NCBI RefSeq assembly: GCF_047495875.1
Contig: NC_092471.1
Location: forward strand, 4,237,001-4,301,000
Reading direction: 5' to 3'
DNA length: 64,000 nucleotides
DNA from: Pithys albifrons albifrons
Taxonomy: Eukaryota > Chordata > Aves > Passeriformes > Thamnophilidae
The notes beneath the pieces are model-generated. The model was not told the origin of the DNA. It saw nothing but the letters and a program-made list of their open reading frames with translations, and did not search any database. Positions 48,681 through 61,532 of this stretch are shown here, one piece after another (the stretch's first letter is position 1; the number at the start of each line of letters is the position of its first letter). Both the position numbers and the translations under genes were made by a program.

Positions 48681-49967
48681 TATCTTTTTTTAATTTTTTA
48701 CTCTAATTGAAATAAAACCCAGGATGCAGTGAAGATAAGGATGCTCATGTGAACCCATCTCCATGTAGCCACTTAATTTTTATGTGATTTATTCCTATAT
48801 GGAGTTGCAAATGTGGAGGCTCAAGTGCAAATCTTCCACAGTGTTGGTCCTTCCAGTGACCTGCTGGGACAGATGGCAGCTGGGCTGCCATGTGCTTGTA
48901 GGATCATGAATTAACCTTGTCTGGGTGGCCCTAAACAGAAACAATTTTATCTTATTCAACCTATGTTTGTTAAATATGGCATCTGGTAAAATTAAAGAAA
49001 GTATGTTTGGAAATAATCAGCCTGTCATTCCCTCCAGCAGCAATTGGAGCATATGTGCCATGAGATAAGGACAGGCTAAGAACATTCCATTTTCCAGTGT
49101 TAGTTTCAGAAATCACAATGTGTTTATAGGTAATATGTTAAAAGGAGTTTGCTGTACCACTTAGAATGTGCTGCTGTTTGCTGCAATCCCTGTTGGCATT
49201 TTGTACACTCACAAACTGATCTCAGTTGCTGGAGTCAGAGTTTAGTTGATATTCCAGGGTGTGTAAACATCTGCTTAATGGGATCTGATTACTGTGATCC
49301 TGTTTAAATGACTGAACTTTGGCAACAGTTTTTATGCTGTGCTGTATCTTGATATTAATCTACTGCTGTCTGAAGGCACACATCAGTTCTTTTAGGAGAC
49401 AGGATCACCATCTCAAAAGCCATCTCTTTTCCCTCTGCCCTTCCCCTTTCTGCTACATCCAAGTAGAAAAAACAAATGCAAATGTTAACAGAAGGCCATG
49501 AAATGTGTTTTATTACCTCTGGGAAAACAAATGTTTGCACAGAGACTGATCTGTAACTTTATATGTTATTTTTTTAAAAAAATATAATTGAGAGGATAAA
49601 TATATATAAAACACCCCAACCTTTATTTGTAGTGAAAGCATTACCATTGCAGCATAAAAAGAGCTATAGGAACAATAATGTAGTGTATGTAGCGAGTGGG
49701 GGGGAGCATGGTGGAGTTTTCTGAAAGCTAAACAAACAAGAACAAAAATATCCATTCTAAAATCCTGAAGGAAATGTGCTTTGGGGACTTGATCCAAGAG
49801 GTGAACCAAAAGAGACTTTGGCAGTTGGAAACAAGAGTTCTCTTCCATATATTGCAATCATGATGTTTGTGAATAGTTTGCTGATCACAGTTCTGCACAT
49901 CTCACTTTATTGTGTTCTTTGAAACTGTGATCCTAAATATTTAAAGCAGTTTCACGATGTCTTGTCT

Positions 49968-50010
49968 GGGTTGGTTTTGTTTGTTTTGGGATTTGTTTGG
50001 TTGGTTGTTT
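49968..50010. repeat. GTTTG-type low-complexity tract
   Basis: 'ggttggttttgtttgttttg' continues as 'ggatttgtttggttggttg'. This is the complementary strand version of the CAAA/CCAAA tracts seen elsewhere in the window. Confidence 0.75.
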
Positions 50011-50892
50011 AATTTAGGCTGAATAATTGAAACTGCTACTGGAAATAATCGTTATCTTTATAAGAGGAATTTTTACAGAATGTCTTAAATGTGCCATTGG
50101 GTGTCACAACACAATTATGGTATGGATTGCTATGGTGAAGCACAATCTGCTGGGCTTTATCTTTATTCTACACTTTCAGAAGCCCAGTCTTTGAGCTGTT
50201 TGCTGGATGCACAGCATGTTTGAGTCATTTATCATAGGGTGGATTTTTGCACATTTACAACTGATTACTGCAGGAAATCCTCTGTATAAAACTCCTATGC
50301 ATGGGTTTCATACCAAGGGGAAAGCATCATCTCCTACTAAAACAATAGTAAATGAGAGCTACATGTTCCTATGTGACAAAGAAATTATTAATACAAGGAT
50401 AGAATTTGATACACATGGACTAAGAGTAAAGTTTAGTTTTCTGCCTGAGTTAGAGCAGATTCCTCTTTGACCAATGATTTAGAATTGTTTTATTTCAGGA
50501 TGACCCTATGGATAAAATCAGTAAGAATGTTTCAGATGGCAACTTTTTTTTTTTTACTTCTGGCCCTGTTATTTAAGACAAAAACAAAGGTTGAATTTGC
50601 CTTTAAAATTGTGAGTATGCAGCTCATCTGTGACAAGCCCTTTGGTTTTCTCTTCTCCCTACCCTTGACCTGCTCTGCCAAAGGTCAGGCAAAACTCTAC
50701 TACTGTGTGGCAAGAGTTCTGAATGATTTATTTCAGGAATAGCACAACAGCTCTAAAGAAAAAAAATATTTTCTGTTGCTGGCTGGAGTGTTTTGAATTA
50801 ATTTCCACAGGTTGTCATGCATTCTACTGGTCTTAGCTTTAGCATGAAATTTAAGGGGCAAAATTTAAGTGGTGTTGTTCTATAACATGTTG

Positions 50893-50975
50893 TGGGGCTT
50901 AGGGATGTGGTTTATGGTGAGTCTGGAGTGTTTGGTTAATGGTTGGACTTGATCTTAGAGGTCTCTTCCATGAGC
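50893..50975 (+). mobile_element. CR1-like 3' fragment
   Basis: 'cttagggatgtggtttatgg' and 'ggttggacttgatcttagag' followed by 'gtctcttcca' match the 3' end of a CR1 subfamily that carries the 'gatgtggttta' upstream block. The terminal 'attctatga' repeat is lost. It is a diverged, truncated copy. Confidence 0.75.
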
Positions 50976-52145
50976 ATGTACTACTACAAGTGACTTGCTT
51001 CTCATGCATGATTGAAGTCCATACTTGAGATATTCTACTTGGAGGAACCTCTGCAAACCAAATTATTGATGACCCAGACACTGCTTAGCTGAGCTGTGCT
51101 TGGCACTGGTAAAAATTTCCGTCATGTGTTCCTGGTTTGCTTCAGTCTTAGGAGCCTGTGGAAATCTGGGAGGGAGTTGCTGCCCTGCAACCAGGAGAGA
51201 CTCTCCAGCAGAGCTGTTCTGGTAGTTTCTGGGCACTGTGAAAATGCAACCTGAAACCTGCATGGATATTTTTTAAGAGCTCCTTCTATGAAACTACTGG
51301 AGAAACAGGTGTTGTACATGGCATTAGCTTGTCAGAATTGCTGCCTCCACAGGGCTGAAGAGCTGCTGTAAGCTTAAGGTTTAAGGTTCTTTGTTTTGTG
51401 TGTGGTTGATGGAATCTGCAGAAAATGAGGCTGTTGCTATAGGGGCATTAACTGTGTTCAGCTGTTTGAGTTACAGGGTGACAAAGAAGTGCTGCCAAAA
51501 CTGCATTGGGAATTTTGCAGTAGAAGGTCAAAGGTTGGCCTCTAACAAGTACCTGTAGGATTCCCCAGTAAAGAGTGGAGTTATTTTGTTTGGTTTTGTT
51601 TTAATGTGTTTACTAGGCACCTATAGAACCACATTTCTGCTTATAGGAACACAGCAGGTTGATTTTAATTCTCTTTTTCTGATCTTTATCATTGTTTTCT
51701 TTGATAGTGATAGGTACTTCTATTACTATTTCTTGGTTTCAGAACTTGTTTTGGTCAATATTTTCTTTGCTGGAGGTTTCCTCACCAATTCTGCTTACAT
51801 GTTAAATTTCTCAACATGGAAATAGAACAGTAGGTACAAGTTGTCTATTTTCAATATTTCTTAAATGAGTTTCAGGCACTGAGGAAATCTTGACCTCTGT
51901 GAGCTGTTTATTCAGCTTTGTTTTCCTACTTCTTATTTGTCTACAGGCCTGTGTGTGCATATATTCTGTCTAGGTGGGATTTGCATTATCCAGGAAGAAA
52001 GCCACAATCCTGGATACATCCTACATGTGCTGGAAAGAGAGGGAGATAAGGAAGAAATACCAGAACCAAACCTTGTTTTTAATTTTCTGGGTTTGTATGT
52101 GAGTTACATTCCAAGAGGCCTGTTGGCCTGAAACCTGTGCTTTAA
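50976..52145. other. Unique non-coding sequence
   Basis: No gene, RNA or repeat family recognised between two CR1 fragments. Confidence 0.5.
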
Positions 52146-52308
52146 GGTTGCCCACAGATGTTGTGGGTGCCCCGTCCCTGGAAATGTCCAGAGCGAGGCT
52201 GGATGGAGCTCTGAGCAGCCTGGGCAGGTGGGAGGTGACCCTGCCCATGGCAGGGAATTGAAACTGGATCACCTCTAAGGTCCTCTCTAACTCAGGCCAT
52301 TCTATGAG
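52146..52308 (+). mobile_element. CR1 LINE 3' fragment, 5'-truncated
   Basis: Blocks in CR1 order: 'ggttgcccacagatgttgtg', 'ggtgccccgtccctggaaat', 'gcagcctgggcaggtgggag', 'gtgaccctgcccatggcagg', 'aactggatcacctctaaggt' and 'ggccattctatga'. About 160 bp of the 3' end are retained with moderate divergence. The minus-strand frame at 52021-52428 crosses it antisense and is not a gene. Confidence 0.92.
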
Positions 52309-55300
52309 TGTGTGTTTTAAACTTTCATATTTTTGTAAGGACAGACTAACCCCCAACTTGTATGAAACTTTTTCAAGTGAGATCTGCTCTTTAGTTTTGC
52401 CTTGACAGTTCCCTGCCTTTTTTTTCATTTTTTCTCAGCTCAGTACTGGGCAGCCTTTTTTCCTGGGCTTGTCCTGTGCTAACCTTTCTTGTTGCTCAAG
52501 TGGACTTTCTTTTCCCTAGCAAGTCTAGAAGGTTTGTCTAAGGAGGGGATGAGGTGAACTGAGCCATGTGTTCTGAAGTCTTTGGCCAGTTCAAGGTTAA
52601 TTGGTGAGAAAAGGGCTAAAGCTGCAGTGAGATGATGAATGCACATGGCATTGCTGCCTCTAAGGAGTGATGAAGGGAGTTAACAAGACCTATTGCACTG
52701 ATTTATGCAGAAACATTGGGCTGGGGCACTTCAGAATCCAAAGCATGTTAATTCTGGGCAAATACCCAACTTTTCCAAGATAGCTGTTCATTACAAAGTA
52801 GATCATCCAGAGAAAAAACTACTGAAATTTCGTTGACCTGCAGCAGGTCAGAATCTGCAGAGAAGTTGTCAAAGCTTTACTTTTCTTGTTAGGCATTCAC
52901 TGGGGTTTGTTACGAGATTGTTCTGTTCATTGCAGAGGGGAAAGGCAGAGGAAACATTTCAATAAAAGCTGATTAAAACTGTCACTGTGCTGCTGTGCTA
53001 GTGAATAGCACAACTCTTGTTTTTCCTCTTCCTTTTAATGAATACTGATCACCTGTCTTGCAAATAAGTGACCTTATCAAACAATGTGCTTTTCATCAGT
53101 TGCTTTCATCTGGGCTGGAGCACTTAATTTAAATAGATAGAAGTTATTTTTTTTTGCATTGATTTGAAATTTTTAGAATCATTTCCTTTTTTCCAATTAA
53201 CCTCAGTGTGAGGTTGTCTTCTTTACAGTGTTTGATGTAATCACAAAAGACACAAATCTCCCTTCTTTCTTTCTCTCCTTTAACTTGCCTTGTTTTGTCA
53301 AGTAGATTTTCACAAATTAAGTTAGACTCACTTTCAGACTTGTATAGCCTGAAACAGCCTTCTATGTTTTGGCTGTGTCTCCATGCAGACTTAGCTTCTA
53401 AACTTTTATCTGACCTTTAAACAAAAAAGAAAAAAACCAAACCTGAGTCCAAGGATGGGAAACTCATCCTATAGAAACACCAGAGCAGTGATAAATTTTG
53501 GCCTTTGTAGCATGCTGAAAACAGTCAGGGTTCACATCCTGAGCAAGACTGGCAGATAAATGTTACATGTGTGAATGTTCATTTTAAAATCTAAGTGAAG
53601 TGTATCACTAATACCTGTTCTTGTTGCTGATATTTTGAAATAGCCCAAATTCCCAGTATCTTCCCCAGAGTGTTTCTAGGGTTATTCTTGTCCTTTTCTT
53701 TTTCTTTGACAAAAAGGTTTGCCTTTTTATCTATTAGAAATGAAACTTTAAGAGTGAAAGAAGTAAAAACTTCTCTTCTTGGATAAAAGGAGAGGACAAA
53801 CTGCTCATAATTTCTGAGAACAAACACCTCATCACTCATTCTTGTTCCACTGACATGTCAACAGTGTGAGCTGGAGATTGCTCATCTCTTCTATTTTCCA
53901 GATTATTTACTGGAGTAAGCAAACATCTGTACAGCATCAATAAAACACCAGGAGAATAAACTGTTAAATACTCAGCTGGAGAAATTGGACAAGGAAAAAA
54001 TTTTATTTTACTGGAAAATTATCTTAATTATCCAAGACAGCTACCAGAATACAGTAGCTGTGCACAATTCTTTCCTTGTCTTTTACAACACATGATGATT
54101 GTTGTTTTTGTTTTTTTTTATTTTTATTAAACTCATTGCATTTAAAGCACTGACACTGAACAAAGCAGAGAATGTTTGTTTTTATTTCTTGACAGGTATT
54201 TAGTTTTTCCTTCATGAACTTTTTTTTCCTTTTTATAAGGTAAGATGTTATCAAGAGCTTGTTAGAGGTGGAGGATGGTTTTTTAGTTGAGTAAAAGTAG
54301 GTCCATCAGCCATATTCAAAGACAAATCTTTACTGTGAAATGATGAAATGTTTTGAATATATTATTGAGCTAAACTTGAGGAGTGAAGTTAGAATGCTCT
54401 AACAGCTTATACAGCTGCTGTGTCCAGCTGTCAGCAGGCTTGACAATGAATTCCAACATTATTCATCTGCTTTCTTTAAATATTTCCAATTGGAAAATGC
54501 TCATGTTTCAGTGAAATCTTGTATTTTCATGTTATCCTCTTTATCCTCTAGTTATTCATTTTATCTACTTTATCCTTTTACATCCCATCAGTTGTAGGTT
54601 CTGGGTGCACAAGTGACTTCTTGCTTCTTTTCATCTTAAAGAAAATATCCCAGCCTGTCCCATCAGCTTCCTGAGGGGATCCCCATAGTGTTGTACAGAG
54701 TAAGAAGCAGCTGGAGTGAAGATGTGCAAACCAAACCACCTCTTGGATTTACTTGGAGGCACTTGGAGAAATATGAAGAGCACATGTTATGTCATGTTGA
54801 AGATATCACTTTTTCTTTTCCCTCCTTCTGGTTTATTTCCTTAGTAAAAAATGTGTTTATACTGAAGCAAAGGTATCTAAGAGAGGGATTTGTTTTCCAA
54901 TTAAATGGACTGTAGGTAATATAATCAGATTTTTGTAGAAATTAATACGTTTATTTGTGTGGTTTTACATTTCTCCTTCCCTGTCTCTGTGGGTCAGTGT
55001 GATGTTAATTTTTGAATTAATCTTCTTTCATTTCCTCCTGTTTCTTTCTGTGTGCTTTGGTCATACTGCAGGAGTTGACATGTGTGAGTCTCACCCAAAT
55101 AAAACACAAACTAAATATTGATAAGCTTAGGCTATATCTTAATAAATATCAGTTGTGATATTTCAGGTAAATGGAGAGTAAAGGAACACAGAGCTTCACC
55201 CAAGGCAGGATTTCTCTGGGAATGTGAGTTTAAACACTGTGGGGATTTTTCTGTGCTCATATTAAGCTGCTGGAATCACTCTGGAGATTCTCTTGAGCCT

Positions 55301-58300
55301 GATTTATCTACAACTATATTTGTTTTGTTGAGATTCCATGTTTGAGCAAGGAGCTAAAAGTCAAAGCAGTACATCATGAGCAAGCCTTAATGCTGCAGGA
55401 GCACTTTTGGTCTCAGGAGACCTCACAAAAGTCCTGCCAGGTCTGTTAAGTCCAACAAGGAGGAGTCAGGTCAAGCACTGAGACACGAAGGGTGGGGTCT
55501 TGTTAAGCATCACCTTACATTTGTGGAGCTGAAAGCTGTTCTACAGGAGCATTTCTTCACCCCAAATTTATTAAATTATGTGCAATTGCATCTAGGTAGT
55601 GTGAAAAAAATAAAATATGGATTACAGTTCTGCACTATAAAACAACAAAATTCAAAATATACTTTGAAGTTTTTACCCATTTAATTGCACACACACTTTT
55701 TCAAAGACATGAAGTAACTAATATCATATGTTTTAAGCAAAGTGTATTTTTGGAGTTTTGGTTTTTTTAATTGATTTGTTTTGTAATTATTTCTTATTTT
55801 GGCATTTTGTAACTGGTTTTTAGCTTGCAATATCCAGAAAATCTCCACACATGTGCACTTAATGCATTAACTTGCTGAAGTTTAGAGTTTGGATTGAGTT
55901 TTCCCGTTTTCAAATCAAGCATCAGAGACTTCTGCAATAGAATTTTATTTTACAGGTTTGAGTTTTTTCATGTTTACATGTGTGGTATCATCAGAAGTGT
56001 TTGTAGCTTCCCCTGTGTGTCCCTAAGGGAAAGGTTGGATACTTTGCTTCTGCTGTTCTCATTACTGGGTACATTTGCATGGAAACAAGATAATTACAAT
56101 ACCTTCTGCTTACAGTACATTCCCCGTGTACTTTTAATTAGATACAACCTCCTTGATTCCATTTTGTGAACAATTATCTACCTTGCTCTGCAATGTTAAA
56201 CAGTTTGTGTTTCACCCCAGAAGTGTGTGAAATGATTCATAACTATGATGGGATCGTAAAATCACTTTGTTGGTATAAAACTGCAGAGAGTGAAAAGTAA
56301 TCCAGAAACACCATGAGCAGGGGTATATGATAGAGGAGGGAGGCCCTCACAGGAGGAGAAGGGGTATTTGGAGCTGCCCTGGGCAGACAAAAAGAAAGAT
56401 TTTACTATAAATTCTCCTTTCCTTTCCTGCCTCTGTCCCCCTGCCCCAAATCATGGAAGGGACAAAAGCATTCCTGGAAATTGCAGAAAAGCAATTTTAA
56501 ATTTGGATGTTTCCAAAGAGGTTAATAGCCCTGTTTGGGGCTGGTGGTTTTGTGTGGGGAGTGGAAGAAATGTCTAGTTTATGCTGTGTGTCTGTAGACC
56601 AGAGATATCCTCAAAGTCTGAGGGGTCTGTTGAGATCTTGGAGAAGGACAAACATGATGCTTTTTACTGCTTTTATTTTAGTCCTGCTCAAGCCACTGTG
56701 GTTGTGCTGCCATTCATTTCTTGACTACAGGGAGCTTGGAATGAGCTTGTTAAATGCTCTGGGTACCTTAAACAGGGCACTCTTGACTGTGTTTGAAATG
56801 CTCACTGGGTTAGCAAAGCCTTTGGGGGTTTTTGCCCCCATTCTTTCGGAGCATTTTCTGTGCATCTCTCCTATCTCAAGTGTCACTCTGCATTTTCCCC
56901 ACTGGATTTTGCGTTGTGTGGCTCACTTTAACCATTGTGGGTTGGTGGTGGGGTTTTTTAGCTGCTTTCCCTCAGCAGTCAGTTACCAGTAGGATGCAAT
57001 AGGAAGAAAACTTGTCCAAGCCAACAATTTTAATAAAAAGGCCAATTTCTGTGCATGTCTAAGGACTTATCTTTTTGTTAAGTCTGGTCAAGAGATGTTT
57101 CAAATCTTTTTTGCCCATTTCTCCTGCATTGTTGCAGCTTCCATCTCTCCTGTAACTGTTTTAAGTATACCAGTCATGTTGCAATCACAAAACACACATT
57201 TGTGTATTTTGGCAAAGGAGAAGGTGAAATAAAGAATTTATTTCCCCTACATGTACACTGTTTGACAGTATTCAGGATAATTGATCAGAGGTGTTGCTCT
57301 AAGGGGAGCTGAAAAAGTACTTGTGAGAAGCACCCAACCTGCCTTATGTGAATCCTTTTCCACGATAGACAGAGAAGTTTAGAGTGAGTTTCTGGAAATA
57401 CTCCATTTCAGGGCAAGCTCTGAGGGTTGGTTTGTCTTGTCAGCAGGAGGCAGAGCCCTTGTTGTTTCTCCAGGCATTCCACAACAACCCACCTCCCTTC
57501 CCTGCACTGCAGGACAGTACCAGGCAGCCCACCCAAGGACTGGAAATATTTGGAAAACTATCTAAAAAAGGGAGTTTTCCCTTTAATTGGCAACTAGCAC
57601 ACGATGGTCTACTGAGGAAGCCTTAATTAGAGCTACAGGAGCTAAGCCTGTGTCTGAATCCAGACATTTGTTTCTTTGATAATAGCCAGTGTTGGCTATA
57701 TCAGCAGAAAGTTCCTGGAGATTACTTTGCTTTCCTTTCCTTCCCAAACAAGTTTGGGCTTTTTAATCACATCCTTAAGTGATCACATCCTTAAGAGCAG
57801 AAGCAGCTTTCGAATCCACTGGCTTTGTTCTGTTCCCTCACTGCACAGTTCTAACAGCTTTTGCATGCATTTTGATGCTTGAGGTTTTAATTTTTAAACC
57901 AGGTTCTCTATTACTGATGAAAAGTCAACATCAAAGATGCTAATTTGGAGGTAGGTCTTCTCCTTGTCTGAAAAAGAAACAGAAACATTCCAGCAGCTAT
58001 CTGATTTCCAAGGGAATGCTTAATTTTATTATGCTAAATGCAGGTGCTACATATTAGATGATGAAACTTAGCTTGGGAACAGTCACTCAGAGTTAGAAGG
58101 CCACAGTATAATGTAATTTTAAGATGGGAATGTGTGGTTTATGCATATGGAAAAGGATAATAAAAATTCTTCATTTTTGTAGTGCCATTTGCATAGTTCA
58201 GAAACAGAATGTCCCCTGTCTGTAGTTGACTGGAAGGTCAGGAGGTTTTTGATTTTAATGACTTGAAAAATCTCTTTGTTATGACAAATCCTACTTTCTT

Positions 58301-61300
58301 GAGCAAATGTATTTTTATTTTGCCCTTGCCACAGTAATTCATGTTTAATATAAAATGACACCTACTCCTTCAGTAGGCATAAAGCAGCAGCTGGGTTGGG
58401 CTTCATGTCTTGCTGTATTCCTGGGTGTCTCCATACCCAATCTGCTCTAGGAACACCATGTAAGGATGACACTAACTCAGACAAAAGCAGTTGCCAGGTG
58501 TCTACATCTGAATATTGTGCCTGTTTTACTGTCTCCCAGACATTCACATCCAGCCTTACTGTGGCCAGCACTGTGGTTGACTGTGCAGTCTGCACCTGGC
58601 AGGGATACCTTGGCAGGTGCTCAGTGGTGGCCCCTTCACAAGGTCTAAGGAGCCAGTTGAGTGTTCCAGGGAACTCAGGTTTCCTGACATGTTTCACTGC
58701 AGAATGGTTGCAAGGTTATGTCAGAGCACATATCTGGTGATGTTTTCTGTGTTTTTTTTCTGCAGTTTCTGAGCTTTTGTGCTCACCATAAATAAGCAAA
58801 CCCTTAGTTTCGTTGTACCTGTTCTTGTTCTCTGTGCTGCACGGTGAATGTGGGTATTTATCTTGCCTTGGGCTCCAAGCACCAAACACATTCTAGTCTT
58901 CATATATGTTATTTTGGAAACTTCATTTCTGGGTCAGAAATACAAATGCTCCAAAGCAGCTTGTAAATGTCCCCTAAATTCCACCTTTTCAAGAGATAAT
59001 GTGTTCTACTTCGTCTCATCTTCAGAACTCTCCACTGATACTGAGTTGGAGAGATAAAGACATCTACAAATGGCAAATTTAATCATCTCAGAAGATGGGG
59101 CAAACTCTGGAGCGTTTTCAGTGGTTCATTTTTTCAATTGCCAGGCAGGGTACCCTTTCTTTCCCAGTGTGAGTGACTGCCAGAAGATGGACAATTGAGG
59201 GGACAAGGCTGGCAGGAGAAGGGAAAGTTGGGTGTCCAAAGTTACCTGCATTGAGGTGGAGCGACTGTTCTCAGCAGAGTGTAAATAGTGATGCAGAGGT
59301 TGTTTTTCATTATCTGTCAGTACAGTGAGGCTTCTTGCTATTTTTCTAAGCAGGAGGAAGGATATTTAAGGCTAGAAAGGTGTAATTTGCAAATGTTAAG
59401 AAAAAAAAAGTTGCTGAATCAGAAACAGCTTTCTGGGGGACACTCTGTGGGAGAGGGTTGTTTGTTTTAATGCTGCAGCACCTGTGTTCAGTATGGAGTC
59501 TGACTGTCAGATGTTTTATTGCACTTTGTTTTTCTTTGACTTTAAGATATTTCTAGTTGAAAACCACTGTTTTACTTGGTGAGAACAAACTCAAGTTTGG
59601 GAGGGCTTTTTACCTTCAAGCAAACTGTTGTCTGGAAACTCAAGCGTGTTCCTTTTCAAGGTGAAGTAGATCAGTGGATGTAACTGCAAGGTGTTTGCAA
59701 CCAGGAAAAGTCAGGAATGTCCAAAAATGAAGAAGCCAGCAGTGACCTTGAGCCCTGTGGTGAGGAAGGAGGGACAAATAAAAACCCACAGCCACAGCTA
59801 GGAGGTGTTTTACCCCCAAAAACCTACCTTAGCTAACTGAACAGGGAGAATTATTTTTTAGTACTTCAGTAGGACTACAAGGGACTAATACTATTTAGTT
59901 TTGTGTGTGCTGCACTTTGAATTTTTCAAGTGTTGTACCTGAAGAGCTTCAAGAAGAACTGTTTGGCTTTTTTCAATTTTTGTTCCCCTCCAGGGTTGTT
60001 AAAAGATATAGCAGATTTATGTTTGCTTATGTAGCTTCTGTTATGCTTCATGAATGCTTTGAATGCTCGAAATGTCTGAGTCAACCTCGAGAAAGCTAAA
60101 ACACTTTAGACATTTTGGGGTTTTTTGTTGCCAAAAAATGTTATAGTGCAAGCCTACTCTTGTCCTTGGTGCTCTATTTTGTTTGGGTTTTTTTGTTCAG
60201 CAGTTTTTCCTTTTTTGGCTGCATGGAAAATACACATACACTGAGAATGAGCAATACATTTGGTAACACTGCAAGATGCTTTGGTTGCTCTTGGGAAATC
60301 TCTGTCTGGAGAACAGGTCTGGGAGCTCTTGGACACCAGGGACCCATGAGCTGAGTGCTCTGGGTGTGTTGGAGATGCTGCTCCTGATACCAGCTGCACC
60401 GTGCTTGGAACTCATGGACAAACAGGACTTGGATACAACTAATTCAAACCTTAAATCCCACAACCATTGGTGTGAGAACTAAAGACTTCCCAAGCAGAAG
60501 TAACTTTTTCTCAGACATGATGGAATACATCCTAAGTGGTTTTGTGTGAGTCAGATTTTATCAGTTGCTTGGAGACTTTGGTGTGTGTGAAAATGGAGAG
60601 GAATTCTCTCTTGAATATCCTTCTCCAAGGGAAATGGTTCCTAAATACCATCTTCTTGAACACATCACAGATTTATCACAGAAATTGTGTTGTCCAAACT
60701 CAGGAACAAGAATGTGGAATAAGCCTCTTCCCCAGCAATTTAACTGTGTACCTAAATTAGGGCTTGTTGTGTCTCCTGACAAATTCTGTTTTCTTCTTGA
60801 TTTGAAGGCATCTGATCAAACTCTGTTTGCAAATGTCTTAAAATGAGAAGTGAGTTCAGTAAAGAAGTGCAATGAAGTGTAAAGTAAGAGTGGAGAGATT
60901 TAAAAAAATTTGGCATATGTTTTGGAAAACAAAAGTTCTCATTAGTAGTTATGTAGTCCAGTTGTTTTAGGAGACTTTGAGTGAAGCTGAAGAATTTTCA
61001 TGCTGTGGAGTCACAGCTGGAGTGACCTGCCTTGGCTTGGAGCTGCCACTGGTATTTCAGTGGCAATATTTGTTGGGAATGTCCTGGTAACTTCTGTAAT
61101 ATTGTGATGAAATTTTGGGTGATTTATTGAAAATTGAGGGTGGTTTTACCAAAAAAAAAAAAGGCAGTGATATCCCTAAGGGAGCCCATGTGTGTTATCA
61201 TGCTGGCCTTGTGTTGGATACACCTTATCAGCACCAGGTCATAAAAAGTTTATTTTGAAAGTACTCACAAATGGCAGCTAGATCAAGTTCTTATGATAAA

Positions 61301-61453
61301 ATTCTGTAGGGAATATTAAATTGAAAAGCAAGTGACTATGTTTTTTCCAAATAACTTAATCTAAATTTAATTCCCATATGTACCTGCATATATGGGCTAC
61401 TATAGAGAGACTCTAACACTTATATTGGAAAAAATAATCCCTTTCCCTGGAGA
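52309..61453. other. Unique non-coding sequence
   Basis: Over 9 kb with no recognised gene, RNA or named transposon. Open frames at 56507-56992 (plus, 161 codons), 58362-58697 (minus) and 58396-58740 (plus) have no known domain, and the last two overlap on opposite strands in a GC-richer patch. A 14-bp word 'atcacatccttaag' is duplicated at 57766 and 57782 (period 16). A short A-run is at 61150-61161. Confidence 0.5.
57766..57795. repeat. 16-bp period direct repeat
   Basis: 'atcacatccttaag' occurs at 57766-57779 and 57782-57795 without mismatch, separated by 'tg'. Confidence 0.85.
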
Positions 61454-61532
61454 GAAAAAAACCAACAAAAAACAACAAAGCAAAAAACAAACCAAACAAA
61501 AAAAACCCCAAAACAAACCAACAAACTAAAAC
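61454..61532. repeat. CAAA/CCAAAA-rich low-complexity tract
   Basis: About 80 bases of A blocks interrupted by single or double C on the plus strand, with almost no G or T. It is the longest tract of this class in the window. Confidence 0.85.

Larger units (their letters stand above)
46329..50892. other. Unique non-coding sequence
   Basis: No gene recognised. A (GTTTG)-type low-complexity run lies at 49968-50010. Homeodomain-like AT-rich DNA lies at 48500-48680 and contains an 8-bp-arm hairpin at 48617-48636. The minus-strand frame at 47129-47524 (131 codons) has no recognisable domain. Confidence 0.5.

Noticed and set aside
52021..52428. 135-codon minus-strand open frame
   Set aside because: Its centre is a plus-strand CR1 fragment read backwards.
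56507..56992. 161-codon plus-strand open frame
   Set aside because: Length is notable, but the product is hydrophobic and Leu/Cys/Phe-rich with no recognised domain, and I see no supporting splice or promoter context.
58362..58740. Two overlapping frames of 111 and 114 codons on opposite strands
   Set aside because: Openness on both strands points to a local scarcity of stop triplets, and neither product is recognisable.
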